Of a stretch of 64,000 nt of DNA, positions 39,005 to 53,245 are shown in pieces. The notes beneath the pieces are model-generated. The model had not been told where the DNA came from. It saw only the letters and a list, made by a program, of their open reading frames with translations, and searched no databases. The position numbers and the translations under genes were made by a program. Origin of the DNA: DT-68 sp965263245 (lineage in GTDB: Bacteria > Bacillota_I > Bacilli_A > Mycoplasmatales > Metamycoplasmataceae); assembly GCA_965263245.1 (NCBI GenBank), contig CBDHHR010000808.1:1-64000 (forward strand), given 5' to 3'. Position 1 is the first letter of the stretch, and every line of letters begins with the position of its first letter.

Positions 39005-39760
39005 AGAGTACAGTTTGGTAGGTAGGGGAGAGGACAGTTGGTAGGGGAGATGTCTGTTGGTAGGTGAGTGTACAGTTGGTAGGTGAGAGTACAGTTGGTA
39101 GGTGAGAGTACATTTGGTAGGTGAGATGACAGTTGGTAGGTGAGAGGACAGTTGGTAGGGGAGAGATCTGTTGGTAGGTGAGTGTACAGTTGGTAGGTGA
39201 GAGTACAGTTGGTAGGTGAGAGTACAATTGGTATGTGAGAGGACAGTTGGTAGGTGAGAGTACAGTTGGTATGTGAGAGGACAGTTGGTAGGTGAGACGA
39301 CAGTTGGTAGGGGAGAATACAGTTGGTAAGTGACAGTACAGTTGGTAGGTGAGAGGACAGTTGGTAGGGGAGAGGACAGTTGATAGGGAACAGTACAGTT
39401 GAGTACAGTTGGTAGGTGAGAGTACAGTTGGTGGTGAGAGGACAGTTGGTATGGTTGAGAATACAGTTGGTAGGGAGAGATTGGTACAGTTGGTAGGTGG
39501 AGAGGACAGTTGGTAGGGGAGAGTACAGTTTAGGGGAGAGTACATTTCGTAGGTGAGAGTACAGTTGGTAGGGGAGAGTACAGTTGGTAGGTGAGAGTAC
39601 AGTTGGTAGGTGAGAGTACAGTTGGTAGGGGAGAGGACAGTTGGTAGGGGAGAGGATGTTGGTAGGAGTGAGTACAGTTGGTAGGGGAGAGTACAGTTGG
39701 TAGGTGAGAGGACAGTTGGTAGGGGAGAGAGTGAGAGAGTACAGTTGGTAGGGGAGAGGA
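39005..39760. repeat. Scrambled stretch, B/A' of copy 6
   Basis: Irregular joins lie near 39012 (cagtttggtaggtagg), 39398 (cagttgagtacag), 39429 (gttggtggtgagag), 39478 (gagattggtacag), 39525 (cagtttaggggag), 39657 (gaggatgttgg) and 39728 (gagagagtgagagag). The leader at 39320 reads cagttgg instead of the catttgg seen in intact A' blocks. Regular spacing resumes before B' at 40616. Confidence 0.8.
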
Positions 39761-42700
39761 CAGTTGGTATGTGAGAGGACAGTTGGTAGTGGAGAGTACA
39801 GTTGGTAGGGGAGAGGATACTTGGTAGGTGAGAGGACAGTTGGTAGGGGAGAATACAGTTGGTAGGGGAGAGTACATTTGGTAGGGGAGAGTACAGTTTG
39901 AAGGTCAGAGGACAGTTAGTAGAAGAGACGACAGTTGATAGGTGAGAGTACAGTTGGTAGGTGAGAGTACAGTTCGTAGGTGAGAGTACATTTGGTAGGG
40001 AAGAGTACAGTTGGTAGGTGAGTGTACAGTTGGGAGGGGAGAGTACAGTTGGTAGGTGACAGGACAGTTGGTAGGGGAGAGGACAGTTGGTAGGGGAGAG
40101 TACAGTTGGTAGGTGAGAGTACAGTTGGTAGGTGAGTGTACAGTTGGTACGGGAGAGGACATTTGGTAGGGGAGAGGATAGTTGGTAGGTGAGAGGACAG
40201 TTGGTAGGTGAGAATACAGTTGATAGGGGAGAGTACATTTCGTAGGTGAGAGTACATTTGGTAGGGAAGAGTACAGTTGGTAGGTGAGAGTACAGTTGGT
40301 AGGTGAGAGGAGAGTTGGTAGGCGAGAGGACAGTTGGTAGGGGAGATGTCTGTTGGTAGGTGAGTGTACAGTTGGTAGGTGAGAGTACAGTTGGTAGGTG
40401 AGAGTACATTTGGTACGTGAGATGACAGTTGGTAGGTGAGAGGACAGTTGGTAGGGGAGAGATCTTTTGGTAGGTGAGTGTACAGTTGGTAGGTGAGAGT
40501 ACAGTTGGTAGGTGAGAGTACAATTGGTATGTGAGAGGACAGTTGGTAGGTGAGAGTACAGTTGGTATGTGAGAGGACAGTTGGTAGGTGAGACGACAGT
40601 TGGTAGGGGAGAATACAGTTGGTAAGTGACAGTACAGTTGGTAGGTGAGAGGACAGTTGGTAGGGGAGAGGACAGTTGATAGGGAACAGTACAGTTGGAG
40701 GGGAGAGTACAGTTGGTAGGTGAGAGTACAGTTGGTATGGGAGAGGACAGTTGGTTGGTTGATAATACAGTTGGTAGGGGAGAGTACAGTTGGTAGGTGA
40801 GAGGACAGTTGGTAGGTGAGAGTACAGTTTGTTGGTGAGAGGACAATTGGTAGGTGAGAGGACAATTGGTAGGTGAAGGTACAGTTGGTAGGGGAGGGTA
40901 CAGTTGGTAGGTGACAGTACAGTTGGTAGGTGAGAAGACAGTTGGTAGGTGAGAATACAGATGGTAGGGGAGCGTACATTTGGTAGGGGAGAGTACTGTT
41001 CGTAGGTAAGAGTACATTTGGTAGGGGAGAGTACAGTTGATAGGTGAGAGTACAGTTGGTAGGTGAGAGTACTGTTCGTAGGTGAGAGTACATTTGGTAG
41101 GGAAGAGTACAGTTGGTAGGTGAGTGTACAGTTGGTAGGGGAGAGTACAGTTGGTAGGTGAGAGGACAGTTGGTAGGGGAGAGGACAGTTGGTAGGGGAG
41201 AGTACAGTTGGTAGGTGAGAGTACAGTTGGTAGGTGAGTGTACATTTGGTACGGGAGAGGACAGTTGGTAGGGGAGAGGATAGTTGGTAGGTGAGAGGAC
41301 AGTTGGTAGGGGAGAATACAGTTGATAGGGGAGAGTACATTTCGTAGGTGAGAGTACATTTGGTAGGGAAGAGTACAGTTGGTAGGTGAGAGTACAGTTG
41401 GTAGGTGAGAGGAGAGTTGGTGGGGGAGAGGACAGTTGGTAGGGGAGATGTCTGTTGGTAGGTGAGTGTACAGTTGGTAGATGAGAGTACAGTTGGTAGG
41501 TGAGAGTACATTTGGTAGGTGAGATGACAGTTGGTAGTGAGAGGACAGTTGGTAGGGGAGAGATCTGTTGGTAGGTGAGTGTACAGTTGGTAGGTGAGAG
41601 TACAGTTGGTATGTGAGAGGACAGTTGGTAGGTGAGAGTACAGTTGGTATGTGAGAGGACAGTTGGTAGGTGAGACGACAGTTGGTAGGAGAGAATACAG
41701 TTGGTAAGTGACAGTACAGTTGGTAGGTGAGAGGACAGTTGGTAGGGGAGAGGACAGTTGATAGGGAACAGTACAGTTGGAGGGGAGAGTACAGTTGGTA
41801 GGTGAGAGTACAGTTGGTATGGGAGAGGATAGTTGGTTGGTTGATAATACAGTTGGTAGGGGAGAGTACAGTTGGTAGGTGAGAATACAATTGGTAGGGG
41901 AGAATACAGTTGGTAGGTGAGAATACAGTTGTATGTGAGAGGACAGTTGGTAGGTGAGACGACAGTTGGTAGGGGAGAGGACAGTTGATAGGGAACAGTA
42001 CAGTTGGAGGGGAGAGTACAGTTGGTAGGTGAGAGTACAGTTGGTATGGGAGAGGACAGTTGGTAGGTGAGAGTACAGTTGGTAAGGGAGAGGACAGTTG
42101 GTAGGGGAGAGTACAGTTGGTAGGTGAGAGTACAGTTGGTAGGTGAGTGTACAGTTGGTACGGGAGAGGAAAGTTGGTAGGGGAGAGGATAGTTGGTAGG
42201 TGAGAGGACAGTTGGTAGGGGAGAATACAGTTGATAGGGGAGAGTACATTTCGTAGGTGAGAGTACATTTGGTAGGGAAGAGTACAGTTGGTAGGTGAGA
42301 GTACAGTTGGTAGGTGAGAGGAGAGTTGGTAGGGGAGAGGACAGTTGGTAGGGGAGAGGTCTGTTGGTAGGTGAGTGTACAGTTGGTAGGTGAGGGTACA
42401 GTTGGTAGGTGAGAGTACATTTGGTAGGTGAGATGACAGTTGGTAGGTGAGAGGACAGTTGGTAGGGGAGAGATCTGTTGGTAGTTGAGTGTACAGTTGG
42501 TAGGTGAGAGTACAGTTGGTAGGTGAGAGTACAATTGGTATGTGAGAGGACAGTTGGTAGGTGAGAGTACAGTTGGTATGTAAGAGGACAGTTGGTAGGT
42601 GAGACGACAGTTGGTAGGGGAGAATACAGTTGGTAAGTGACAGTACAGTTGGCAGATGAGGGGACAGTTGGTAGGGGAGAGGACAGTTGATAGGGAACAG

Positions 42701-44183
42701 TACAGTTGGAGGGGAGAGTACAGTTGGTAGGTGAGAGTACAGTTGGTATAGGAGAGGACAGTTTGTAGGTGAGAGTACAGTTGGTAAGGGAGAGGACAGT
42801 TGGTAGGTGATAGTACAGTTGGTAGGTGAGAGGACAGTTGGTAGGAGAGAGTACAGTTTGTTGGTGAGAGGACAATTGGTAGGTGAGAGGACAATTGGTA
42901 GGTGAGAGTACAGTTGGTAGGGGAGGGTACAGTTGGTAGGTGAGAGTACAATTGGTAGGTGAGAAGGCAGTTGGTAGGGGAGAATACAGATTGTAGGGGA
43001 GCGTACATTTGGTAGGGGAGAGTACAGTTCGTAGGTAAGAGTACATTTGGTAGGGGAGAGTACAGTTGATAGGTGAGAGTACAGTTGGTAGGGGAGAGAA
43101 CAGTTCGTAGGTGAGAGTACATTTGGTAGGGAAGAGTACAGTTGGTAGGTGAGTGTACAGTTGGTAGGTGAGAGTACAGTTGGTAAGTGAGAGGACAGTT
43201 GGTAGGTGAGAGGACAGTTGGTAGGCGAGAGGACACTTGGTAGGGGAGAGTACAGTTGGTAGGTGAGTGTACAGTTGGTAGGTGAGAGTACAGTTGGTAA
43301 GTGAGAGTACAGTTGTTAGGTGAGAGGACAGTTGGTAGGGGATAGTACAGTTGGTAGGGGAGAGTATAGTTGGTAGGGGAGAAGATAGTTGGTAGTTGAG
43401 AGGACAGTTCGTAGGGGATAGTACAGTTGGTAGGTGAGAGGACAGTTGCTAGATGAGAATACAGTTGGCAGGGGAGAGTACAGTTGGTGTGGGAGAGATC
43501 AGTTGGTATGTGAGAGGACAGTTGGTAGGTGAGAATACAGTTGGTAGGTGAGAGTACTGTTCGTAGGTGAGAGTACATTTGGTAGGGAAGAGTACAGTTG
43601 GTAGGTGAGTGTACAGTTGGTAGGGGAGAGTACAGTTGGTAGGTGAGAGGACAGTTGGTAGGGGAGAGGACAGTTGGTAGGGGAGAGTACAGTTGGTAGG
43701 TGAGAGTACAGTTGGTAGGTGAGTGTACATTTGGTACGGGAGAGGACAGTTGGTAGGGGAGAGGATAGTTGGTAGGTGAGAGGACAGTTGGTAGGTGAGA
43801 ATACAGTTGATAGGGGAGAGTACATTTCGTAGGTGAGAGTACATTTGGTAGGGAAGAGTACAGTTGGTAGGTGAGAGTACAGTTGGTAGGTGAGAGGACA
43901 GTTGGTAGGGGAGATGTCTGTTGGTAGGTGAGTGTACAGTTGGTAGGTGAGAGTACAGTTGGTAGGTGAGAGTACATTTGGTAGGTGAGATGACAGTTGG
44001 TAGGTGAGAGGACAGTTGGTAGGGGAGAGATCTGTTGGTAGGTGAGTGTACAGTTGGTAGGTGAGAGTACAGTTGGTAGGTGAGAGTACAATTGGTATGT
44101 GAGAGGACAGTTGGTAGGTGAGAGTACAGTTGGTATGTGAGAGGACAGTTGGTAGGTGAGACGACAGTTGGTAGGGGAGAATA

Positions 44184-47100
44184 CATTTGGTAAGTGACAG
44201 TACAGTTGGTAGGTGAGAGGACAGTTGGTAGGGGAGAGGACAGTTGATAGGGAACAGTACAGTTGGAGGGGAGAGTACAGTTGGTAGGTCAGAGTACAGT
44301 TGGTAGGTGAAAGAACAGTTGGTATGTGAGAGTACAGTTGGTAGGTGAGATGACAATTGGTAGGTGAGAGGACAATTGGTAGGTGAAAGAACAATTGGTA
44401 GGGAAGAGTACAGTTGGTAGGGGAGAGGGCAGTTGGTAGGGGAGAGGGCAGTTGGTAGGGGAGAGTACAGTTGGTAGGGGAGAGGACAGTTGGTAGGGGA
44501 GAGTATAGTTGGTAGGTGAGAGTACAGTTGGTAGGGGAGAGTACAGTTGGTAGGGGAGAGGGCAGTTGGTAGGGGAGAGGATAGTTGGTAGGAGTGAGTA
44601 CAGTTGGTAGGGGAGAGTACAGTTGGTAGGGGAGAGGACAGTTGGTAGGGGAGAGTACAGTTGGTAGGTGAGTGTACAGTTGGTATGGGAGAGAAAAGTT
44701 GGTAGGTGAGAGGACAGTTGGTAGGGGAGAGTACAGTTGGTAGGTGAGAGGACAGTTGGTATGTGAGAGGACAGTTGGTAGGGGAGAGTACAGTTGATAG
44801 GGGAGAGGACAGTTGGTATGTGAGAGGACAGTTGGTAGTGGAGAGTACAGTTGATAGGATACTTGGTAGGTGAGAGGACAGTTGGTAGGGGAGAATACAG
44901 TTTGTAGAGTACATTTGGTAGGGGAGAGTACAGTTGTTAGTAGTTGATAGGTGAGAGTACAGTTGGTAGGTGAGAGTACAGTTCGTAGGTGAGAGTACAT
45001 TTGGTAGGGAAGAGTACAGTTGGTAGGTGAGTGTACAGTTGGTAGGGGAGAGTACAGTTGGTAGGTGAGAGGACAGTTGGTAGGGGAGAGGACAGTTGGT
45101 AGGGGAGAGTACAGTTGGTAGGTGAGAGTACAGTTGGTAGGTGAGTGTACAGTTGGTACGGGAGAGGACATTTGGTAGGGGAGAGGATAGTTGGTAGGTG
45201 AGAGGACAGTTGGTAGGTGAGAATACAGTTGATAGGGGAGAGTACATTTCGTAGGTGAGAGTACATTTGGTAGGGAAGAGTACAGTTGGTAGGTGAGAGT
45301 ACAGTTGGTAGGTGAGAGGAGAGTTGGTAGGGGAGAGGACAGTTGGTAGGGGAGATGTCTGTTGGTAGGTGAGTGTACAGTTGGTAGGTGAGAGTACAGT
45401 TGGTAGGTGAGAGTACATTTGGTAGGTGAGATGACAGTTGGTAGGTGAGAGGACAGTTGGTAGGGGAGAGATCTTTTGGTAGGTGAGTGTACAGTTGGTA
45501 GGTGAGAGTACAGTTGGTAGGTGAGAGTACAATTGGTATGTGAGAGGACAGTTGGTAGGTGAGAGTACAGTTGGTATGTGAGAGGACAGTTGGTAGGTGA
45601 GACGACAGTTGGTAGGGGAGAATACAGTTGGTAAGTGACAGTACAGTTGGTAGGTGAGAGGACAGTTGGTAGGGGAGAGGAAAGTTGATAGGGAACAGTA
45701 CAGTTGGAGGGGAGAGTACAGTTGGTAGGTGAGAGTACAGTTGGTATGGGAGAGGACAGTTGGTTGGTTGATAATACAGTTGGTAGGGGAGAGTACAGTT
45801 GGTAGGTGAGAGGACAGTTGGTAGGTGAGAGTACAGTTTGTTGGTGAGAGGACAATTGGTAGGTGAGAGGACAATTGGTAGGTGAAGGTACAGTTGGTAG
45901 GGGAGGGTACAGTTGGTAGGTGACAGTACAGTTGGTAGGTGAGAAGACAGTTGGTAGGTGAGAATACAGATGGTAGGGGAGCGTACATTTGGTAGGGGAG
46001 AGTACTGTTCGTAGGTAAGAGTACATTTGGTAGGGGAGAGTACAGTTGATAGGTGAGAGTACAGTTGGTAGGTGAGAGTACTGTTCGTAGGTGAGAGTAC
46101 ATTTGGTAGGGAAGAGTACAGTTGGTAGGTGAGTGTACAGTTGGTAGGGGAGAGTACAGTTGGTAGGTGAGAGGACAGTTGGTAGGGGAGAGGACAGTTG
46201 GTAGGGGAGAGTACAGTTGGTAGGTGAGAGTACAGTTGGTAGGTGAGTGTACATTTGGTACGGGAGAGGACAGTTGGTAGGGGAGAGGATAGTTGGTAGG
46301 TGAGAGGACAGTTGGTAGGTGAGAATACAGTTGATAGGGGAGAGTACATTTCGTAGGTGAGAGTACATTTGGTAGGGAAGAGTACAGTTGGTAGGTGAGA
46401 GTACAGTTGGTAGGTGAGAGGACAGTTGGTAGGGGAGATGTCTGTTGGTAGGTGAGTGTACAGTTGGTAGGTGAGAGTACAGTTGGTAGGTGAGAGTACA
46501 TTTGGTAGGTGAGATGACAGTTGGTAGGTGAGAGGACAGTTGGTAGGGGAGAGATCTGTTGGTAGGTGAGTGTACAGTTGGTAGGTGAGAGTACAGTTGG
46601 TAGGTGAGAGTACAATTGGTATGTGAGAGGACAGTTGGTAGGTGAGAGTACAGTTGGTATGTGAGAGGACAGTTGGTAGGTGAGACGACAGGTAGGGGAG
46701 AATACATTTGGTAAGTGACAGTACAGTTGGTAGGTGAGAGGACAGTTGGTAGGGGAGAGGACAGTTGATAGGGAACAGTACAGTTGGAGGGGAGAGTACA
46801 GTTGGTAGGTCAGAGTACAGTTGGTAGGTGAAAGAACAGTTGGTATGTGAGAGTACAGTTGGTAGGTGAGATGACAATTGGTAGGTGAGAGGACAATTGG
46901 TAGGTGAAAGAACAATTGGTAGGGAAGAGTACAGTTGGTAGGGGAGAGGGCAGTTGGTAGGGGAGAGGGCAGTTGGTAGGGGAGAGTACAGTTGGTAGGG
47001 GAGAGGACAGTTGGTAGGGGAGAGTATAGTTGGTAGGTGAGAGTACAGTTGGTAGGGGAGAGTACAGTTGGTAGGGGAGAGGGCAGTTGGTAGGGGAGAG

Positions 47101-50100
47101 GATAGTTGGTAGGAGTGAGTACAGTTGGTAGGGGAGAGTACAGTTGGTAGGGGAGAGGACAGTTGGTAGGGGAGAGTACAGTTGGTAGGTGAGTGTACAG
47201 TTGGTATGGGAGAGTACAGTTGATAGGGGAGAGGACAGTTGGTATGTGAGAGGACAGTTGGTAGTGGAGAGTACAGTTGATAGGGGAGAGGATACTTGGT
47301 AGGTGAGAGGACAGTTGGTAGGGGAGAATACAGTTTGTAGGGGAGAGTACATTTGGTAGGGGAGAGTACAGTTTGAAGGTCAGAGGACAGTTAGTAGAAG
47401 AGACGACAGTTGATAGGTGAGAGTACAGTTGGTAGGTGAGAGTACAGTTCGTAGGTGAGAGTACATTTGGTAGGGAAGAGTACAGTTGGTAGGTGAGTGT
47501 ACAGTTGGGAGGGGAGAGTACAGTTGGTAGGTGACAGGACAGTTGGTAGGGGAGAGGACAGTTGGTAGGGGAGAGTACAGTTGGTAGGTGAGAGTACAGT
47601 TGGTAGGTGAGTGTACAGTTGGTACGGGAGAGGACATTTGGTAGGGGAGAGGATAGTTGGTAGGTGAGAGGACAGTTGGTAGGTGAGAATACAGTTGATA
47701 GGGGAGAGTACATTTCGTAGGTGAGAGTACATTTGGTAGGGAAGAGTACAGTTGGTAGGTGAGAGTACAGTTGGTAGGTGAGAGGAGAGTTGGTAGGCGA
47801 GAGGACAGTTGGTAGGGGAGATGTCTGTTGGTAGGTGAGTGTACAGTTGGTAGGTGAGAGTACAGTTGGTAGGTGAGAGTACATTTGGTACGTGAGATGA
47901 CAGTTGGTAGGTGAGAGGACAGTTGGTAGGGGAGAGATCTTTTGGTAGGTGAGTGTACAGTTGGTAGGTGAGAGTACAGTTGGTAGGTGAGAGTACAATT
48001 GGTATGTGAGAGGACAGTTGGTAGGTGAGAGTACAGTTGGTATGTGAGAGGACAGTTGGTAGGTGAGACGACAGTTGGTAGGGGAGAATACAGTTGGTAA
48101 GTGACAGTACAGTTGGTAGGTGAGAGGACAGTTGGTAGGGGAGAGGACAGTTGATAGGGAACAGTACAGTTGGAGGGGAGAGTACAGTTGGTAGGTGAGA
48201 GTACAGTTGGTATGGGAGAGGACAGTTGGTTGGTTGATAATACAGTTGGTAGGGGAGAGTACAGTTGGTAGGTGAGAGGACAGTTGGTAGGTGAGAGTAC
48301 AGTTTGTTGGTGAGAGGACAATTGGTAGGTGAGAGGACAATTGGTAGGTGAAGGTACAGTTGGTAGGGGAGGGTACAGTTGGTAGGTGACAGTACAGTTG
48401 GTAGGTGAGAAGACAGTTGGTAGGTGAGAATACAGATGGTAGGGGAGCGTACATTTGGTAGGGGAGAGTACTGTTCGTAGGTAAGAGTACATTTGGTAGG
48501 GGAGAGTACAGTTGATAGGTGAGAGTACAGTTGGTAGGTGAGAGTACTGTTCGTAGGTGAGAGTACATTTGGTAGGGAAGAGTACAGTTGGTAGGTGAGT
48601 GTACAGTTGGTAGGGGAGAGTACAGTTGGTAGGTGAGAGGACAGTTGGTAGGGGAGAGGACAGTTGGTAGGGGAGAGTACAGTTGGTAGGTGAGAGTACA
48701 GTTGGTAGGTGAGTGTACATTTGGTACGGGAGAGGACAGTTGGTAGGGGAGAGGATAGTTGGTAGGTGAGAGGACAGTTGGTAGGGGAGAATACAGTTGA
48801 TAGGGGAGAGTACATTTCGTAGGTGAGAGTACATTTGGTAGGGAAGAGTACAGTTGGTAGGTGAGAGTACAGTTGGTAGGTGAGAGGAGAGTTGGTGGGG
48901 GAGAGGACAGTTGGTAGGGGAGATGTCTGTTGGTAGGTGAGTGTACAGTTGGTAGATGAGAGTACAGTTGGTAGGTGAGAGTACATTTGGTAGGTGAGAT
49001 GACAGTTGGTAGTGAGAGGACAGTTGGTAGGGGAGAGATCTGTTGGTAGGTGAGTGTACAGTTGGTAGGTGAGAGTACAGTTGGTATGTGAGAGGACAGT
49101 TGGTAGGTGAGAGTACAGTTGGTATGTGAGAGGACAGTTGGTAGGTGAGACGACAGTTGGTAGGAGAGAATACAGTTGGTAAGTGACAGTACAGTTGGTA
49201 GGTGAGAGGACAGTTGGTAGGGGAGAGGACAGTTGATAGGGAACAGTACAGTTGGAGGGGAGAGTACAGTTGGTAGGTGAGAGTACAGTTGGTATGGGAG
49301 AGGATAGTTGGTTGGTTGATAATACAGTTGGTAGGGGAGAGTACAGTTGGTAGGTGAGAATACAATTGGTAGGGGAGAATACAGTTGGTAGGTGAGAATA
49401 CAGTTGTATGTGAGAGGACAGTTGGTAGGTGAGACGACAGTTGGTAGGGGAGAGGACAGTTGATAGGGAACAGTACAGTTGGAGGGGAGAGTACAGTTGG
49501 TAGGTGAGAGTACAGTTGGTATGGGAGAGGACAGTTGGTAGGTGAGAGTACAGTTGGTAAGGGAGAGGACAGTTGGTAGGGGAGAGTACAGTTGGTAGGT
49601 GAGAGTACAGTTGGTAGGTGAGTGTACAGTTGGTACGGGAGAGGAAAGTTGGTAGGGGAGAGGATAGTTGGTAGGTGAGAGGACAGTTGGTAGGGGAGAA
49701 TACAGTTGATAGGGGAGAGTACATTTCGTAGGTGAGAGTACATTTGGTAGGGAAGAGTACAGTTGGTAGGTGAGAGTACAGTTGGTAGGTGAGAGGAGAG
49801 TTGGTAGGGGAGAGGACAGTTGGTAGGGGAGAGGTCTGTTGGTAGGTGAGTGTACAGTTGGTAGGTGAGGGTACAGTTGGTAGGTGAGAGTACATTTGGT
49901 AGGTGAGATGACAGTTGGTAGGTGAGAGGACAGTTGGTAGGGGAGAGATCTGTTGGTAGTTGAGTGTACAGTTGGTAGGTGAGAGTACAGTTGGTAGGTG
50001 AGAGTACAATTGGTATGTGAGAGGACAGTTGGTAGGTGAGAGTACAGTTGGTATGTAAGAGGACAGTTGGTAGGTGAGACGACAGTTGGTAGGGGAGAAT

Positions 50101-51658
50101 ACAGTTGGTAAGTGACAGTACAGTTGGCAGATGAGGGGACAGTTGGTAGGGGAGAGGACAGTTGATAGGGAACAGTACAGTTGGAGGGGAGAGTACAGTT
50201 GGTAGGTGAGAGTACAGTTGGTATAGGAGAGGACAGTTTGTAGGTGAGAGTACAGTTGGTAAGGGAGAGGACAGTTGGTAGGTGATAGTACAGTTGGTAG
50301 GTGAGAGGACAGTTGGTAGGAGAGAGTACAGTTTGTTGGTGAGAGGACAATTGGTAGGTGAGAGGACAATTGGTAGGTGAGAGTACAGTTGGTAGGGGAG
50401 GGTACAGTTGGTAGGTGAGAGTACAATTGGTAGGTGAGAAGGCAGTTGGTAGGGGAGAATACAGATTGTAGGGGAGCGTACATTTGGTAGGGGAGAGTAC
50501 AGTTCGTAGGTAAGAGTACATTTGGTAGGGGAGAGTACAGTTGATAGGTGAGAGTACAGTTGGTAGGGGAGAGAACAGTTCGTAGGTGAGAGTACATTTG
50601 GTAGGGAAGAGTACAGTTGGTAGGTGAGTGTACAGTTGGTAGGTGAGAGTACAGTTGGTAAGTGAGAGGACAGTTGGTAGGTGAGAGGACAGTTGGTAGG
50701 CGAGAGGACACTTGGTAGGGGAGAGTACAGTTGGTAGGTGAGTGTACAGTTGGTAGGTGAGAGTACAGTTGGTAAGTGAGAGTACAGTTGTTAGGTGAGA
50801 GGACAGTTGGTAGGGGATAGTACAGTTGGTAGGGGAGAGTATAGTTGGTAGGGGAGAAGATAGTTGGTAGTTGAGAGGACAGTTCGTAGGGGATAGTACA
50901 GTTGGTAGGTGAGAGGACAGTTGCTAGATGAGAATACAGTTGGCAGGGGAGAGTACAGTTGGTGTGGGAGAGATCAGTTGGTATGTGAGAGGACAGTTGG
51001 TAGGTGAGAATACAGTTGGTAGGTGAGAGTACTGTTCGTAGGTGAGAGTACATTTGGTAGGGAAGAGTACAGTTGGTAGGTGAGTGTACAGTTGGTAGGG
51101 GAGAGTACAGTTGGTAGGTGAGAGGACAGTTGGTAGGGGAGAGGACAGTTGGTAGGGGAGAGTACAGTTGGTAGGTGAGAGTACAGTTGGTAGGTGAGTG
51201 TACATTTGGTACGGGAGAGGACAGTTGGTAGGGGAGAGGATAGTTGGTAGGTGAGAGGACAGTTGGTAGGTGAGAATACAGTTGATAGGGGAGAGTACAT
51301 TTCGTAGGTGAGAGTACATTTGGTAGGGAAGAGTACAGTTGGTAGGTGAGAGTACAGTTGGTAGGTGAGAGGACAGTTGGTAGGGGAGATGTCTGTTGGT
51401 AGGTGAGTGTACAGTTGGTAGGTGAGAGTACAGTTGGTAGGTGAGAGTACATTTGGTAGGTGAGATGACAGTTGGTAGGTGAGAGGACAGTTGGTAGGGG
51501 AGAGATCTGTTGGTAGGTGAGTGTACAGTTGGTAGGTGAGAGTACAGTTGGTAGGTGAGAGTACAATTGGTATGTGAGAGGACAGTTGGTAGGTGAGAGT
51601 ACAGTTGGTATGTGAGAGGACAGTTGGTAGGTGAGACGACAGTTGGTAGGGGAGAATA
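44184..51658. repeat. HOR copy 7, lightly damaged
   Basis: This copy is 7,475 bp, 43 bp short of the reference. Block starts are A 44184, B 45625, A' 46705, B' 48091, B'' 49173 and C 50102. A is 1441 bp, with the loss at about 44855-44950. B is 1080 bp, with the gttg-type bases missing near 46690. A', B', B'' and C are full length. Confidence 0.92.
44855..44950. repeat. Small deletions, block A of copy 7
   Basis: Three small joins lie close together: gataggatacttgg near 44855, gtttgtagagtac near 44902, and gttgttagtagttgat near 44934, where the tttgaaggtcag landmark and adjacent units are lost. A single further loss lies near 46690 (gacgacaggtagggg). Confidence 0.8.
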
Positions 51659-52324
51659 CATTTGGTAAGTGACAGTACAGTTGGTAGGTGAGAGGACAGT
51701 TGGTAGGGGAGAGGACAGTTGATAGGGAACAGTACAGTTGGAGGGGAGAGTACAGTTGGTAGGTCAGAGTACAGTTGGTAGGTGAAAGAACAGTTGGTAT
51801 GTGAGAGTACAGTTGGTAGGTGAGATGACAATTGGTAGGTGAGAGGACAATTGGTAGGTGAAAGAACAATTGGTAGGGAAGAGTACAGTTGGTAGGGGAG
51901 AGGGCAGTTGGTAGGGGAGAGGGCAGTTGGTAGGGGAGAGTACAGTTGGTAGGGGAGAGGACAGTTGGTAGGGGAGAGTATAGTTGGTAGGTGAGAGTAC
52001 AGTTGGTAGGGGAGAGTACAGTTGGTAGGGGAGAGGGCAGTTGGTAGGGGAGAGGATAGTTGGTAGGAGTGAGTACAGTTGGTAGGGGAGAGTACAGTTG
52101 GTAGGGGAGAGGACAGTTGGTAGGGGAGAGTACAGTTGGTAGGTGAGTGTACAGTTGGTATGGGAGAGAAAAGTTGGTAGGTGAGAGGACAGTTGGTAGG
52201 GGAGAGTACAGTTGGTAGGTGAGAGGACAGTTGGTATGTGAGAGGACAGTTGGTAGGGGAGAGTACAGTTGATAGGGGAGAGGACAGTTGGTATGTGAGA
52301 GGACAGTTGGTAGTGGAGAGTACA

Positions 52325-53245
52325 GTTGATAGTTGGTAGGTGAGAGGACAGTTGGTAGGTGAGAATACAGTTGAGTAGGGGAGAGTACAGTTTCGTAGGT
52401 GAGAGTACATTTGGTAGGGAAGAGTACAGTTGGTGAGGTGAGAGTACAGTTGGTAGGTGAGAGGACAGTTGGTAGGGAGAGATGTACAGTTGGTAGGTGA
52501 GTGTACAGTTGGTAGGTGAGAGTACAGTTGGTAGGTGAGAGTACATTTGGTAGGGTAGGTGAGAGTACAGTTGGTAGGTGAGTTGGTAGGGGAGAGGACA
52601 GTTGGAGAGGGGAGAGTACAGTTGGTAGGTGTACAGTTGGTAGGTGAGAGTACAGTTGGTAGTTGGTAGGTGAGAGGACAGTTGGTAGGATCTTTTGGAG
52701 AGTACAGTTGGTAGGTGAGAGTACAGTTGGTAGGTGAGTATGTACAGTTGGTACAGTTGGTATGTGAGAGGACAGTTGGTAGGTGAGACGACAGTTGGTA
52801 GGGGAGAATACAGTTGGTAAGTGACAGACAGTTGGTAGGTGAGAGGACAGTTGGTAGGTTGGAGAATACAGTACAGTTGGTATACAGTTGGTTGGTGACA
52901 GTTGGTAGGGGAGAGTACAGTTGGTAGGTGAGAGGACAGTTGGTTGGTAGGGTGAGAGGACAGTTGACAATTGGTAGGTGAAGGTACAGTTGGTAGGGGA
53001 GTACAGTTGGTAGGTGACAGAGAGGTGAGAAGACAGTTGGTAGGAATACAGATGGTAGAGTACAGTTGGTAGGTAAGAGTACATTTGGTAGGGGAGAGTA
53101 CAGTTGATAGGTGAGAGTACAGTTGGTAGGTGAGAGTACTGTTCGTAGGTGAGAGTACATTTGGTAGGGAAGAGTACAGTTGGTTGGTAGTTGGTAGGGG
53201 AGAGTACAGTTTGGTAGTTGGTAGGGGAGAGGACAGTTGGTGTAC
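52325..53245. repeat. Scrambled stretch, A/B of copy 8
   Basis: This is the densest irregular region. Joins include gatagttggtagg near 52327, gttgagtagggg near 52370, gttggtgaggtgag near 52430, gttggagaggggag near 52602, gatcttttggagag near 52690, gtgacagacag near 52823, and gttggttggtaggg near 52932. Blocks A and B are 329 and 191 bp short. Every fragment still belongs to the 19-bp family. Confidence 0.82.

Larger units (their letters stand above)
36790..44183. repeat. HOR copy 6, irregular A, B and A'
   Basis: This copy is 7,394 bp. Block starts are A 36790, B 38232, A' about 39320, B' 40616, B'' 41698 and C 42627. A is 1442 bp and A' is 1296 bp against 1481 and 1386 in the reference; B is 1088, 5 bp longer than the reference. 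B', B'' and C are exactly 1082, 929 and 1557. Confidence 0.91.
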